64,000 nt of DNA from Rosa chinensis (taxonomy: Eukaryota > Streptophyta > Magnoliopsida > Rosales > Rosaceae). The stretch is from positions 31,126,612 through 31,190,611 of the forward strand of contig NC_037091.1 in assembly GCF_002994745.2 (NCBI RefSeq). The letters run 5' to 3'. This document shows, one piece after another, positions 34,250-46,060 of the stretch. Under the pieces are notes generated by a model that was not told where the DNA came from, did not search any database, and was given only the letters and a program-made list of their open reading frames with translations. Position numbers and translations under genes: made by a program. Each line of letters starts with the position of its first letter. Position 1 is the stretch's first letter.

Positions 34250-35320
34250 CTGTTAATGCCTCATGGAAACGCCGAGCTTTCGGGCTCGTGCCTCAGCGAC
34301 ACCGCCAGCCTTTCGCGCTCGTGCCTCAACGGCACCTCCAGGCTTTCGCGCTCGTACTTCAGCGGCACCGCCGACTTTTGACCTCGTGCATTCCCGGCAT
34401 GGCCGAGCTTCGGCTCACTAGCTTACCACTCATGAGCCTTCCGCTCACGCCTTCGCGGCACCCCCGAGCTTTCGCTCACGAGCTTCCCGCTCACGCCTTC
34501 ACGGCAACCTTGAGCTTCCGCTCACTAGCTTACCGCTCACGCCTTCGCGGCACCCACGAGCTTCCGCTCACGCCTTGGTGACACCCTTGAGATTCCGCTC
34601 ACGAGCTTCCCGCTCACGCCTTCGATGCACCCACGAGCTTCCGCTCACGCCTTCGCAGCACCCTTGAGCTTCCGATCACGAGCTTCCCGCTCACGAGCTT
34701 ACCGCTCAAGCTTTCGCGGCACCCAAGAGCTTCCGCTCACGAGCTTACCGCTCACGCCTTTGCGGCACCCTTGAGCTTCCACTCACTAGCTTCCCGCTCA
34801 CGAGCTTACGCCTCACGCCTTCGCGGCAACCCACGAGCTTCCGCTCATGCCTTCCCGGTAACCCACGAGCTTCCCGCTCATGCCTTCCCGACAACCCTGG
34901 AGCTTCCGCTCATGCCTTCCCGGCAACCCTGGAGCTTTCTCTCATGCCTTCCTGGCAACCCACGAGCTTCCGCTCATGCCTTCCCGGCAACCCACGAGCT
35001 TCCGCTCATGCCTTCCCGGCAACCCACGAGCTTCCGCTCATGCCTTCCAGGCAACCCACGAGCTTCCGCTCATGCCTTCCCGGCTACCCACGAGCTTCCG
35101 CTCATGCCTTCCCGACAACCCACGAGCTTCCGCTCATGCCTTCCCGACAACCCTGGAGCTTCCGCTCATGCCTTCCAGGCAACCCTAGAGCTTCCGCTCA
35201 TGCCTTCCCAGCAATCCTAGAGCTTTTCGCTCATGCCTTCCCGGCAACCCCGAGTTTCCCGCTCACAAGCTTTCCTCTCATGCCTTCTCGGCAGTCCTCG
35301 AGCTTTACACTCATGTCTAC
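34250..35320 (+). repeat. Tandem repeat array in the LARD, 32 bp unit in the core
   Basis: In 34850-35230 about a dozen copies of a 32 bp unit occur, built from CACGAGCTTCCGCTCATG and CCTTCCCGGCAACC. Upstream (34250-34850) are more diverged, longer variants with CTCACGCCTTCGCGGCACC. Because 32 is not divisible by 3 and the unit has no stop in any phase, all three forward frames are open. Each encodes the same 32-residue cycle shifted in phase. I do not regard these as proteins. Confidence 0.85.
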
Positions 35321-35828
35321 TCGACACACCACACGTTAATGGAACATTGAATTCTTCTACCATTTGTCGCTTGCGACAAATTGAATTATTTTCACGTTCC
35401 ATTAATACGAGTGACAACCAAACAAACACAAGCGTTCACGTATTCATCATTCACGAATTACAAACGCTTACCTTCGCAGCGCTCATCCAACTTACATTTA
35501 TCATACGCAATCCGTTTGCTCACACAACCATACGCGTTCTCGGGTTTCTACGTCGTAACCGATCATACTCGACGCCATTCGCGTGTATGCATCAACATGT
35601 ATCACGCATCCCATACGTTCATATATGCCAACGCATATCAATGCAACTCACATTTGTTGCCCAATGCAACGAGCATTCTACGTACGCCTGTTTTTTGTCT
35701 TTGTTGTGCAGGTTAACGAGTCCCTTCTTGCTTATGGAGTCCGGGGACTTGTAGGGGCTCCGTACTGCCCGGTTACTTATGCTTGGTGACATCATGTTTA
35801 TAACTCCCCAACCAAGAAGCTCCTCTTA

Positions 35829-35847
35829 CTTGGGGACTTCGGGGACT
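35829..35847 (+). promoter_or_regulatory. Polypurine tract region of the LARD
   Basis: The G-rich ACTTGGGGACTTCGGGGAC lies immediately before the 3' LTR. Very similar GGGGACTTCGGGGACTTGTA sequence recurs at ~34163-34182, and a shorter form at ~35742. Confidence 0.55.
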
Positions 35848-36337
35848 TGTAGATACCTCTATTAGTGAGACTAGTTTGCTATCTCACCAAGCATAAGTAA
35901 CACCCTCTTTGGGACATTCACAAGCCATGGTGAGGCCCAACCACTACTTGCATCTTGTAGCCCTATGTTCAAGATACGCTACAGTATCCGAAAGTCGCAA
36001 ATACGTCACCGGGAAGCCACCTTCCCTGCCTTGCAAAGTTGCCTTCACAAACATGCTTTCTAGACTAGAATAGTGATTTTAGTCATCCCACATCTAAGAA
36101 AATGTAAAGGAGAAGCATTCCCTCACCTATAAAAGGAATGCCTCCTCCCACTTAAACACCATCCCATTACATCTTTTGTAATCCCCTTGGGCCGCAAGGC
36201 TCAACACACTAGTGTAACATTCAAGTGGACGTAGTTTCCCGCTAAGGCGGGAGACGAACCACTATACATCTCGTGTCACTCTCTCTCTCTCTCTCTCTAA
36301 AGCTAACTAGAGATCCCACGGATCACTAACGTTAGCA
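35848..36337 (+). repeat. 3' LTR of the LARD
   Basis: It pairs with 30473-30964. It ends AACGTTAGCA and is followed by the TSD CATCG. Confidence 0.9.
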
Positions 36338-36342
36338 CATCG

Positions 36343-36488
36343 ATAGATATACATATATATATATATATATATACATACATAGATATAGAGAGAGAGAAAG
36401 ACGAACCCTAGCTTGTGGGAAGAAGAAAGATGAAACTGTGAACAGAAAGCAGGCGAAGCGTGCGAGCGAATCCATGAGGGTGAGATAG

Positions 36489-36529
<41 letters not shown>

Positions 36530-36703
36530 AACGGAGCTTCTTGGCGATCGTGGCCGGACCACGAACTGAACGGAGGGGGAGGACAGGTTTCAAATATCAG
36601 AGCAGAACCTAGAAAGGGTTTGGATGTGAGAGATGAAGAAGCCATTGAACTGAGCTCACAAAATCTCAGCTCACCCACAACAACCGAAGTTGAATTTCAA
36701 TGA
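36343..36703. other. Middle fragment of the split MULE
   Basis: This DNA belonged to the MULE before the two LTR insertions. It has a TA/GA microsatellite (36354-36530, with ~17 GA units). A short reverse open frame (about 36490-36678, MASSSLTSKPFLGSALIFE) might be a captured gene scrap, but I do not recognise it. Confidence 0.5.
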
Positions 36704-36708
36704 GGAGC

Positions 36709-37450
36709 TGTTTGAGCCCAAAAGTAATTTGGCAAGATCCTTTAGTGGATTTCGCATAACAGGCCGATTCTTGCGGCCCAAAAATAAGTCTACTTGGAAT
36801 TGGATTACAGCTTCGCCCATTCCAAAACCCATAAGGAAAACGAGCCCTTATTGGAGTCAGGTAGCAGAGATTGAATAGGAAACTGCAATCAATAATCCTT
36901 CTATGGCAAGGAATGGTCGAAACCCTAGGTATAAATACTAGGTTTCAAGAAAAAATCAAAGACAACTCTCAAATCAATCAATCCCTCGGATTATCAAGCC
37001 TCCCCGGAGTAAACCTTCAACCTCGTTGAAACCCGGCGACCGTACTTCCAGTCCTCGTCTCTCCAAGAGCCGACTGTTAGTGCTACTGCCATCGATACTA
37101 CCAGTGAAGCAAGGGTAACGCCCTCACAACCCCCGCGAAGCTAAAGTCACGCTTTAGCAAACCCAGTGCTTTCTCCAAACTTCCCAGTGATTGCTCTGCT
37201 CAACCTATAACGTTGAGTATTGATTCGGTGACGCGAAGAGATCACAACCAAAGCCCTTATCTTTAAGGCAAGAAGTCCTTTCTCGGAAGGCAGGAAAAGT
37301 GCCTTGTGACGAGGTTGGTGCTCTCCTCGTCCACAATGCTTGATCAAGAAGTCAGGTCAAGGGACGCCCCGACGACTGCACCCCACGGTGCTGGCACACT
37401 CGCGCATTTAAAAAAGACAGTTTGTACAGCACTGATTTCCGTGTCAAACA
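36709..37450 (+). repeat. 5' LTR of the Tat element
   Basis: It runs from TGTTTGAGCCC to GTGTCAAACA. TATAAATA at 36930-36937 is a likely promoter. The following TTTTGGCACTCCCAGTGGGA (37451-37470) is the probable primer-binding region. Confidence 0.88.
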
Positions 37451-37651
37451 TTTTGGCACTCCCAGTGGGACTTGCGATTTTTCGCGAACGAAACCATTGG
37501 GAAGTCAAGCGAAAACCCTTACCAAAAGGTTTACGCTAGCTGCTCAAAGCATAAGACCTCCAGTTACAGATCGCACCTTCGCACGGACTGTCATGGTCTT
37601 TCTAAAGAACAAGTGACTCAAAGATTTTCTCGTTATCCCTAAGTAACCAAT

Positions 37652-39700
37652 ATGTCAAATGGACAGGGAGAGAATCACCTGACCGCTACTAAGGTCAAAG
37701 TGTCACTACTAACCAGGCAAGTGAGCCTGTCAATACTACCGTGGTTTCTGATGCCGCGGAAAGTGTAGAAAGAGAGACTTTCGTTCCGAAGCCTATTCTA
37801 GAGGAAGTGACCCTCGAGGAAAAACTCGCGATCATCATGGAAAATATTGAGAACCATTGTGTAAAGGTAGCTATTGACTTTGAAAGAGAAATTGCGAAAA
37901 CAGACCAGCTTATACAAGAACTAAATCAGCGTATTGCCCAACGTGCTGAGGATACTAAGCAACAAATCGCACGATCGGAGAATGCAGTAAGGGCCCATGC
38001 CAGAGGTATCGCTGATGAGCAGAGTCAACATCAAAAAGAAGTTATGAAAGGATGGTTCTAATATGGTAACAGAGGTCGCCATGCAGAGAGCTGAATTGAA
38101 CCAGGCTAAAGAAGTATTGAACAAAGCACTAGGTGATCCTAATGCCATCCTCTGCTCCCTTGGTCAGCCCTCTGGTTCTAGTAAGTATATACAACCAAAC
38201 GCTCGCGAGAAGGCTAGCAGCAGTACAGCCACACCTCTTGCAATGGCTATTGCCGCATCAACTAAAACCAAGGAAAGAGCTTTGGTGATTGGCAGTAGCA
38301 AGGCCATGCCATCAGCCACACAAAAGGATAAGACCCAGAAGACCGGCGAAGGTACTCCAGCTGATCCCGTAGGGTTTACTCAGTACGATAGCTACGGAGC
38401 GGAGAATGTCTATCATGAACTCCCAGATAATTACTATGGCATTGACCAGGTAGGCAACCCCATCAAGATAACAACGTTGGTCAAAGATGCGCCCGTACCA
38501 GCGGTAACTCTTCAACAGTCCACTAATCCCCAGACTATTCAAATAAGGGAAAGAACAGCGACGGTCGGCCAAACCGTACCCTTGCAGTTTACTTGCCAAA
38601 CTGTGGCGAATCCTCCTCCTCCAGGTCCAGAGTACGTGAGACCTGAAGAGGTAGAGGAGATGATCAGGCTGGCCAACCTTAGGGCCCAAATGGATGGGGT
38701 CTATGAGGGACCTTTCCCGCCACATATAATGCTCGCGCCCTTTCCAAGAGGTTATAAGAATATCATATTTTCTACTTTTTTAGGAGAGGACATGGAGAAC
38801 GCGGTAACTCATTTGGCCAGGTTCAGGGTGCAATGCGGTCAATACCAGAATGATGACATCCTCAAGTGCAGGATCTTTGGCACTTCTCTTTCTGGAGCCG
38901 CCTTCAGATGGGTTTCCAGGAAAACTCCGACCAGGAACAGTGGCAGATTGGCCTTCGATGGAGAAGCTCTTCGGAGAAACTTTTGGAGCCATCGAGCCTG
39001 AGGTCGATTTGGCCTCTCTTACTCAGATGTCCCAACAACCCACAGAGCCCGCCGTCGCCTATCTTCAGCACTTCCAGATCTAGAAAGCCAAACTGAGTGT
39101 GATCCTCCCTGAAAAAGAATTGGTCAAACTAGCGATCAAGGGTTTGGAACCATGCCAACGAAAGAAGCAACATGGCAGCATGATCCAGTCAATGGGAAAA
39201 CTGATCACAGAGGTGGGTAGCTTCAAGCATCTCCTCAGAGAGACTGACGCTAGGAAAAATGCGATCAAAGGAACATATGTGCCCAGAAAACACCGCACAG
39301 TGGCAGCTCTTGGATACCTACAGCCAACCTATGATCCTTATTATCACCATCAAGGGGAAGAGGTTTTCCAGAGTGAAGATGAAGCTGAAGAAGAGGAGAA
39401 CGATGTCTCCACACTAGAGTTGACAGGTAGGAAGAATTCAACCCTCAAGCAGTTAAAGATATCTAAGGAACCTGTCAAGCTCAAGTCTATGGCTTTCACC
39501 AAACCTGAGTTCGCGACATATAAATATGATGCCAATAAGGCACATGAGATTCTGGATGAGATGATTGCCGCGAAGATGGTGAAAACAGACTTTGGCCCTT
39601 TCCCTCGACCGGATCAGCTGAAAGGAAAAAAGTAATGCAAGTTCCACAACTTGTGGAACCATAACACAGCTGATTGCGTGAAGCTAAAGGACCAAAGTCA
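37652..39700 (+). pseudogene. gag of the Tat element
   Basis: The first ATG is at 37652. An early frameshift leads into the frame VSDAAESVERETF (37741 on), a coiled-coil-rich N-terminus that stops at 38061. The next frame (38063-39001) contains the retrotransposon gag core: FSTFLGEDMENAVTHLARF, then GTSLSGAAFRWV. A shift follows near 38960. KAKLSVILPEKELVKLAIKGL (39084-39635) belongs to the same domain. Just after a stop at 39633, CKFHNLWNHNTADCVKLKD (39636-39692) is a zinc-knuckle-like Cys/His motif. The protein would form the virus-like particle and bind RNA. At least three disruptions are visible. Confidence 0.8.
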
Positions 39701-41714
39701 GGTATGGCTCAATAACGGCAATTTGCAGGTAGAAGCTTCGGTGGCTGCGGCAGCACTAGTAGACTTGAACCCTTTCCCGGATACCGGAGTTGGTATGGTT
39801 GATGTGAACTGGCCTAAGAAGTCCCAGAGGAAACTAACCCTAGATTTGACTACAAGGGGGAAAGAAGAAAGGGATGAAGGGGAGGAAACCCCTGTAAATA
39901 AGAAAGTTAAGCCCATCAATGAAGCCTCACCAATAGTTCTTTGCTCACGACGTAAAGAAGAATGCAGCATCCAAGTGTCGCACGCGGAAGTCGAGCAGAC
40001 ATTTAGTTTCGGTTCCCTTCCGCCAGTCAAATGGGCTTCACCATCACGAAACTACCAGCCTTCTAGTCCAAAGGTGAGAGCTGAGGTAAAGTCACCACCA
40101 TCGCCAAGGGATTCCAACTTGTTCAAGAAATTGAAAGCGGCCGTGGCCGATCAGAAACAAGAAGGAAGGGCTTGGAATGAGCACAAAGAGGTCGTGACCA
40201 AACCTTACATTCCTCCTGCTTCAACGTCCACCTTCAAGGAAGGTAAATGGTATACCAGAGAGAAGGGGAAAGCAGTGGAGATCAGCCCTTCCAGGAAAAG
40301 GAAATTACAGCGCAGGTTCGGAGAAGCCAAGCGTGCCTTGGAGGCTCTGGATCAGGGCCTGATCAAGCCGTCGCAACTGGTTAAATCTTCTGAGCAATAT
40401 CAGAAGGAGATGGAGGCGTTAGCTGCTAAGCCATTGGTGGCTCCCTGCAGCTTTCAAAAACAGGCGCGCTCGGAATTAGGAGCCTCTAAGCCTAGTGTTT
40501 TCTGCAGGATCACGACAGAGAGGACACCTCCGCTAGCTTGGAAGGACAACTCACCAACTAGGCGACCACATGTTAGGTGCAGGTTGTTTCAAGAGGAACC
40601 AGTAGTCAAACCCTCAGTTTTTGAATGATTGGAGAGCAAGGGCAGCACTGCAGAAGCTTTACAGTGGAGACCTAAAAAAGTTCAAAGTTTAGTGGTCGCG
40701 CCCCCAAAGGAGATACTTGTAGGGGAACAGAAATCAAACTCGCCATTGTTGATGGCCGAGTTGCGGGAACAGAAACAGTGTGAAGTTAAGGGCCTTGCAG
40801 AAGAGTCATTGGTAGATCAGCTAGCGAAGCAGTTCAACACTGACATCCCGGTTGGAGAGCCGAAGCTCAACCTAGAGGACGACATAGACGAAACTGAGGC
40901 GGTTGATACTTCCTGCAATATGGTATACGTACTTCCCGCGAGATATGCTTTGCCAATTGCTGCGCAGGAGTGTGTGGAGAAGGAAGAAGGTACCGATCAG
41001 CCTCTGCAAATCATATCTGCTGCAACAACACCTTTAGCAGAGGCAGTGGTTCAAGAAACTGAAAACGCCGAGGGTAAGCGTTTCTTTATGAGCTTCATAA
41101 GACCAACGCCCGCGATGGTTCAACACATGCGACCTTTATATATAACAGTGGAGATTGCTGGCACTAAAGTTAGCAAGGTTATGGTTGACACAAGAGCCGC
41201 TGTCAACATTATCACCACAAGAACCATGCACTTACTTGGGATCAAGAAAGAGAAAATCCAGTCTACGTCCCTCACGCTGAAGAACTTCGCAGGGACAGTC
41301 ACAAAGACTCTAGGCTTATTGTTTCTACGTATCAAGGTAGGACCAGCAGAGAGAGTCTATGCTTTCTTCGTGACAGATTGTTATGCAGCCTATAGCGCCA
41401 TCCTGGGGCGCGATTGGATTCACCGGAGCTATTGTGTTCCTTCAACTCTCCACCAGGAGCTGGTGATGTGGAATAGGGCAACCGATCAAGCGGAGGTGAT
41501 TAAAGCAGATCCTCGCCCATTCCCAGTTTTTGCGAACTATGTAGATGCCAGGTACTACTTGGAGCCAATTACTCCATTGCAGGTCAGTGGCATCGATGAC
41601 AAAGGCCGCCCCACCGGGGTGACGGCCTCTGAATTGGCACAGTGGGGGCTTACGCTCGCAAAAGAGGGCTTGGAAAGGCCTGGCCACGCTGTGCCCAAAC
41701 CCTTAAACGATTAA
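39701..41714 (+). pseudogene. Aspartic protease region of the Tat element
   Basis: After a low-complexity linker, with a stop at 40626-40628, the protease fold appears around 41120-41450. YITVEIAGTKVSKVMVDT leads into the active site, followed by TLKNFAGT and AILGRDWIH. The catalytic triplet should be Asp-Thr/Ser-Gly. Here it reads Asp-Thr-Arg (GAC ACA AGA at ~41188-41196), so the essential Gly is lost. The enzyme would process the polyprotein. Loss of this residue should abolish activity. Confidence 0.8.
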
Positions 41715-41962
41715 TGGATTACGACCTTCCAGAGGAAGGGATAGAGGCCTTTCACTCGTTGTACGAAAGACTATCCTCATACCTGGTGGAAAAGGAGGCC
41801 TATGATCGTGTCGCAACCTTGTAAATTGTCAACGAGGAGCTCTCTGACCAAGAAACAGAAGACGCAGAAGAAATTCAGCTAGCCCCAGCAGCGCTGGATG
41901 ACACCCCTCCAAAGGTCAGAGATCCTACAGAGAAAGTCAATCTTGGAATAGCAGCTGAACCT

Positions 41963-42998
41963 ATGGAAGTGGCTATCAGCACTTACTTAGAGCCTAGCGA
42001 GAAACAGAGGTTCATTGGTTTATTACTGGAGTTCAAAGATTGCTTCGCGGAGAAATATGAAAACATGCCCAGCTTGTCACCGGACTTGGTTTGCCATCAA
42101 CTACCAACACTCCCTAACAAGAGGCATGTGAAGCAAGAGCCGCGAAGAATGAACTCCGAAACCCAAGTTCTGGTCAAAGAAGAAGTTGAAAAGATGCATA
42201 GATCAGGCATCATTCGGGTGGCCAAATACAATCAGTGGCTGTCCAATATCGTGCCAGTCCGTAAGAAGAATGGTAAGATGAGGGTCTGCGTGGACTACAG
42301 AGACCTTAATGTCACTACGCCTAAAGACGTCTACCCCATGCCGGTCGCGGATATGTTGGTAGATGCAGTGGCAGGGCATTGTTATCCTTCATGGACGGAA
42401 CTGCTGGGTATCATCAGATTCCGGTTACGGAGGAAGACAGACACAAAACCGCGTCCCGTTGTCCAGGGTTCGCCGGCGTTTTTGAACACGTAGTTATGCC
42501 TTTTGGACTGAAGAATGCCGGGGCAACATATCAGTGAACCATGAACCTGATCTTCCACAACATCCTTGGGAAGATTTTAGAGGTTTACATTGATGACGTG
42601 GTAGTCAAATCCAAGCAGCGCGGAGATCACATTACAGATCTCAGAAAAGTCTTCTAGCACATGCGGCTGCATAAGCTCAAGATGTATCCCGCCAAGTGCA
42701 TTTTCGGAGTTCAAGCAGGAGATTTTCTTGGCTTCATTGTCCATCAAAGGGGTATCGAGGTCCCTGAGGATAAGGCGCAGTCATCAACGCCTCTTCCCCG
42801 CGCACAAAGAAAGAGTTGCAACGATTACTGGGTAAGATCAACTTCTGAGACGTTTCATCTCTAACTCTGCAGGTAAAATCCAGCCTTTTTCCCTACTACT
42901 GAGACTGTAAGGACATAACGAGTTTGTGTGGGAATCTCAACACTAAGAGGCTTTTGACAAAATTAAGGCCTATCTGGCGAGCCCGCCAGTACTCGTTC
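41963..42998 (+). pseudogene. Reverse transcriptase of the Tat element
   Basis: The N-terminal part (41963-42400) is well preserved: VKEEVEKMHRSGIIR, IVPVRKKNGKMRVCVDYRDL. A frameshift follows near 42400, then MPFGLKNAGATYQ and a stop at ~42536. The catalytic box YIDD (codons 42586-42597) in EVYIDDVVVKSK is intact, followed by another stop and KCIFGVQAGDFLGFIVHQRG. The coding sequence is then cut by the solo LTR at 43004. The LFLEFKDCF...YRDL layout is that of Ty3/Gypsy RT, not of caulimovirus RT. Confidence 0.85.
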
Positions 42999-45900
42999 CA
43001 GCTTGTGGCGACCCGAATGAGTATACCACAGCGCCGTAATATTAAGCCAATAGGAGCTCGATACGTCGTAGACATACCGTAGACCTACAACTTAATACTA
43101 CAAGGCCTTTTGAAAATACAAATTTTAGAAAATAGGAGACCAAGAAAAACTAAATTTAGAAAGGATTTTAAATCAACAACCCAACACTCAAAAGAACAAG
43201 TCTGGAAATGCTTAAAAAATAAAGTGGGCAAGTGCATTGTGGCGCCTTAGGGCTTACATCATAACCGAAATGAAAGGAAAGTTCAACAACAACAATAAAA
43301 CAAAGGGGTGAGGCGCGCTCCCAGGTAGGCGGACCTCACAGAGTTCAACATGGAATGAAAAACGAGTAAAGCGATGGAATACCACAAGGGAAGAACTTTA
43401 AGCAACAGGAACAGCAACACACGAACTTGGCCAACGACCCACTTCTAATCCAAATCGTCCGGAATGACCTCGTTATAACTTGAAATGTAGGGGTGAGCAT
43501 TTCGTCCTCGCTAGCCCAATAGGGGCCGACCCAACCTTAGTTAGGTTTGAAAACTAATAGGTAAAACATAACTATTAGAATATAGATTGTGCGCATTTGT
43601 AAAATCAAGTAAAACAAATGCAAACAAAAACAATCATAGTTGTTTCGTTTCAGGAAATCATATGCAGCATGCTTCGCACAATTTGGAGCTCCGAGATACT
43701 TACCTGCCGACTAAACCAAAATAAATCGGTGACTGACCTGGTTCGTCCTGAATTCGAGAACCAGCCAACTACTCTGAAGTCCTTGTGACTACAAGTAGCG
43801 AAAGTGTCCATTTCCTGGCTCTGAGTCTCCTATGACTGGTTCACTGTCTGTATTTACCTTTCCTTGACAAACATAGGAGCACAGCCCCCTCGGGAGGTTC
43901 ACGGTTATCGACACCGTGAGATCCCTAGGAATCTACGCGTCTAAGTCCCATTTACTTTCAGGTCACAAACACAAACATACAAAAGGGTATAGTATCTCAA
44001 CATGCAAGTCTAGCCTCGGTTTTCGCAATAACCAATTATCGGTTCTGAAAACACATGTATCATGAGGCATCGACTAATGAACAACCAAAAACATACTTGC
44101 ATGCAACATAATATTGTACTAGAGCATTCCACATATATCGAAAAGCCTCTAACAAGGAAGGGACAGCTCACCCTACCTGGAAAATGCTGGCGTACTCCAC
44201 ACTCTGATGCTTTCCGCTTAAGCTTCCTTAACGATCGTGTTTCCTGAACCATTACTTAATTTGTAAGTAATTATCCAGGTAAACATCATGATCAACCTTA
44301 AGTAATCGTGTACACTAAACCCTTTTTATTTCAATGAGGCCATTAATTATTTTTTTTAACCTTTACTAATTTGGGAAACTAACTTCTTTCTTAAAAAGGA
44401 AAACGTCCTTATCGCTCCGCTAAACTTTTGCCAATTCAAGCGACCAAAGTTGAGTCGATTTTCACGTTTTACGAGGTCGGTCAACCATGGTCAACTCTCG
44501 GAGTTGACTTTTGACTATTTGACTTTGACTTTTGACTTTTGACCAAGTAAACCTTTATTTACCATTATTTATTAAAAATAAATAAGTAAATAATTCTTAT
44601 TTATTAAAACAAATAAATAAATAATTATAAATAAAGTTTTACTTTTACTTTTACCCATTTACTTCTCCTTTTTCACCTTTTCACTTTTACCATGACTTTT
44701 ACCTCCACACTTTCACTTCTACTTTTTACCTCCTTTTTACTGAATTTACCTTTACTTTCACCTTCTTCACTTTTTACCACGTTACCACAGTAAAACCTCC
44801 TTTAATCCAATTTTTACCATTTTCTTTATTTTCCTTTTCTTCCAAAAACAAATCCATTTCTTTTCTTCTTCCTTTTCTTTTTCTTTTGGCCAAAACTACA
44901 CCACAATAATCACCAAATCTTCCACAACAAAATTCCAACACTAAGAAAATCATGCTAATAAAATCCTACTAATTTAACCATCCGTAAATCTCTAATTTCA
45001 CAATTTTTCCAACAACAACAATAGCTCAACATAAACCAAATCAACCAAATAAATTCCAAAAATTCTAGGGTTTGTCCAAAACCCATTCCTTACCCTTTCT
45101 TCTTCAAAAATCACATCCTATTCCTTCTCCTTGGCCTTCTTCACCCACAAATCCGTCCAACATCAACATCTCAACCAAAAACTCGAAAACTAGGTTGCAT
45201 GGATAGATCCTTACCAAAAATCCTTGCCAAACCCATAGCCTAGCTTCATGGTTTAAGGAGAAATCGGGTTCGTGCACCAAAAATTCAAAATGGAAATCAA
45301 AAACTCGAATTTGGTAAGAAAGATGTATAGATCGAAGGAATAGAGGCTAGATTAGGATGGAAAATACCTTGATTTGAGCTTGAAAAGAAGAAATCACAAA
45401 AGCCCCAATTTTAGCTTCGGATTCTAGGGTTTTTGGGGGATTAAATGGCTAAATTTCATGATTTTGGTTGGAGAAATGGAAAGAGGGGATGAAGAGAAGA
45501 AAATCTGGAAATTTTGGTTGAAATCCGGATTCCGGCGACTGTGGCGACCGGCGGCGGTATGGCGGCGACGATTTCCGGAGAAGGGCTAGAGAGAGAGAGT
45601 CTCGGGTAGAGAGAGAGAGGAAAAGGAGAAAATGAGGAAGAGGCTAGGGTTTTGGGGAGAATGAGATGCTTAAATACCTCCCCCTAATTTAATTGTGAAA
45701 AGTCGAATTTGCCCCTCCTTTTGGGCCAATGGGCTTGGGCTGCTCCTATTTCATTTTCCTTTTAATTTTTCCTTAAGCCCACTCCGAAATTACATCTTCA
45801 ATCATCCTTATTTCTCCGATTCTTCACCGAATCCTTTCGGGAAAATTTTCCGGGTTTGTCCTAAGCCTCGATACTTTAAAAGATACTTTTCTAGACCCAA

Positions 45901-46060
45901 ATTGGACTTTCTCTAAATTTCTTAATCCTTTAAATGGCCTCAAAGTATTAACCTAAGCGCGAATACTTGTGTACCATATGAATACGTAGCTTCATACGTT
46001 TTTCGACAAATTAAAATAACCAATAAATAAAATAAAAAGAATACGGGGGTCCACACAGCT
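42999..46060 (-). mobile_element. Solo LTR (43004-46055, 3052 bp), inverted, TSD CAGCT
   Basis: CAGCT flanks the insert at 42999-43003 and 46056-46060. On the reverse strand it begins TGTGGACCCCCG and ends GGGTCGCCACA. It lies between the RT and RNase H coding parts of the Tat element. No internal region is present. Ends resemble those of the other long LTRs in the window. Confidence 0.92.

Larger units (their letters stand above)
30468..36342 (+). mobile_element. Non-coding LTR retrotransposon (LARD-type), 5865 bp, TSD CATCG
   Basis: The element is 30473-36337. CATCG flanks it at 30468-30472 and 36338-36342. The two LTRs (492 and 490 bp) start TGTAGATACC and end in CA. By eye they differ at about 16 positions plus one CT indel, roughly 97% identical. 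The internal 4.9 kb starts directly with a primer-binding site and holds no gag, protease, RT or integrase. It has GC-rich, repeat-rich sequence (CCGCTAGC-type words at 31320-32330, a tandem array at 34250-35320) and AT-rich spacer at 32460-33700. This is the definition of a large retrotransposon derivative, which must be mobilised by proteins of another element. Confidence 0.9.

Noticed and set aside
34771..35339. Three long overlapping open frames rich in Pro/Ser/Ala
   Set aside because: They are the same 32 bp tandem repeat read in three phases. There is no start context and no conserved domain.
36332..36678. Reverse open frames with Ser-Leu and Tyr-Ile runs
   Set aside because: Mostly TA and GA microsatellite translation. 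The short non-repeat part matches nothing I recognise.
41963..42998. Reverse transcriptase could be an endogenous pararetrovirus
   Set aside because: LTRs with a TSD, integrase and a second RNase H are present, and there is no movement protein. It is a Ty3/Gypsy retrotransposon.
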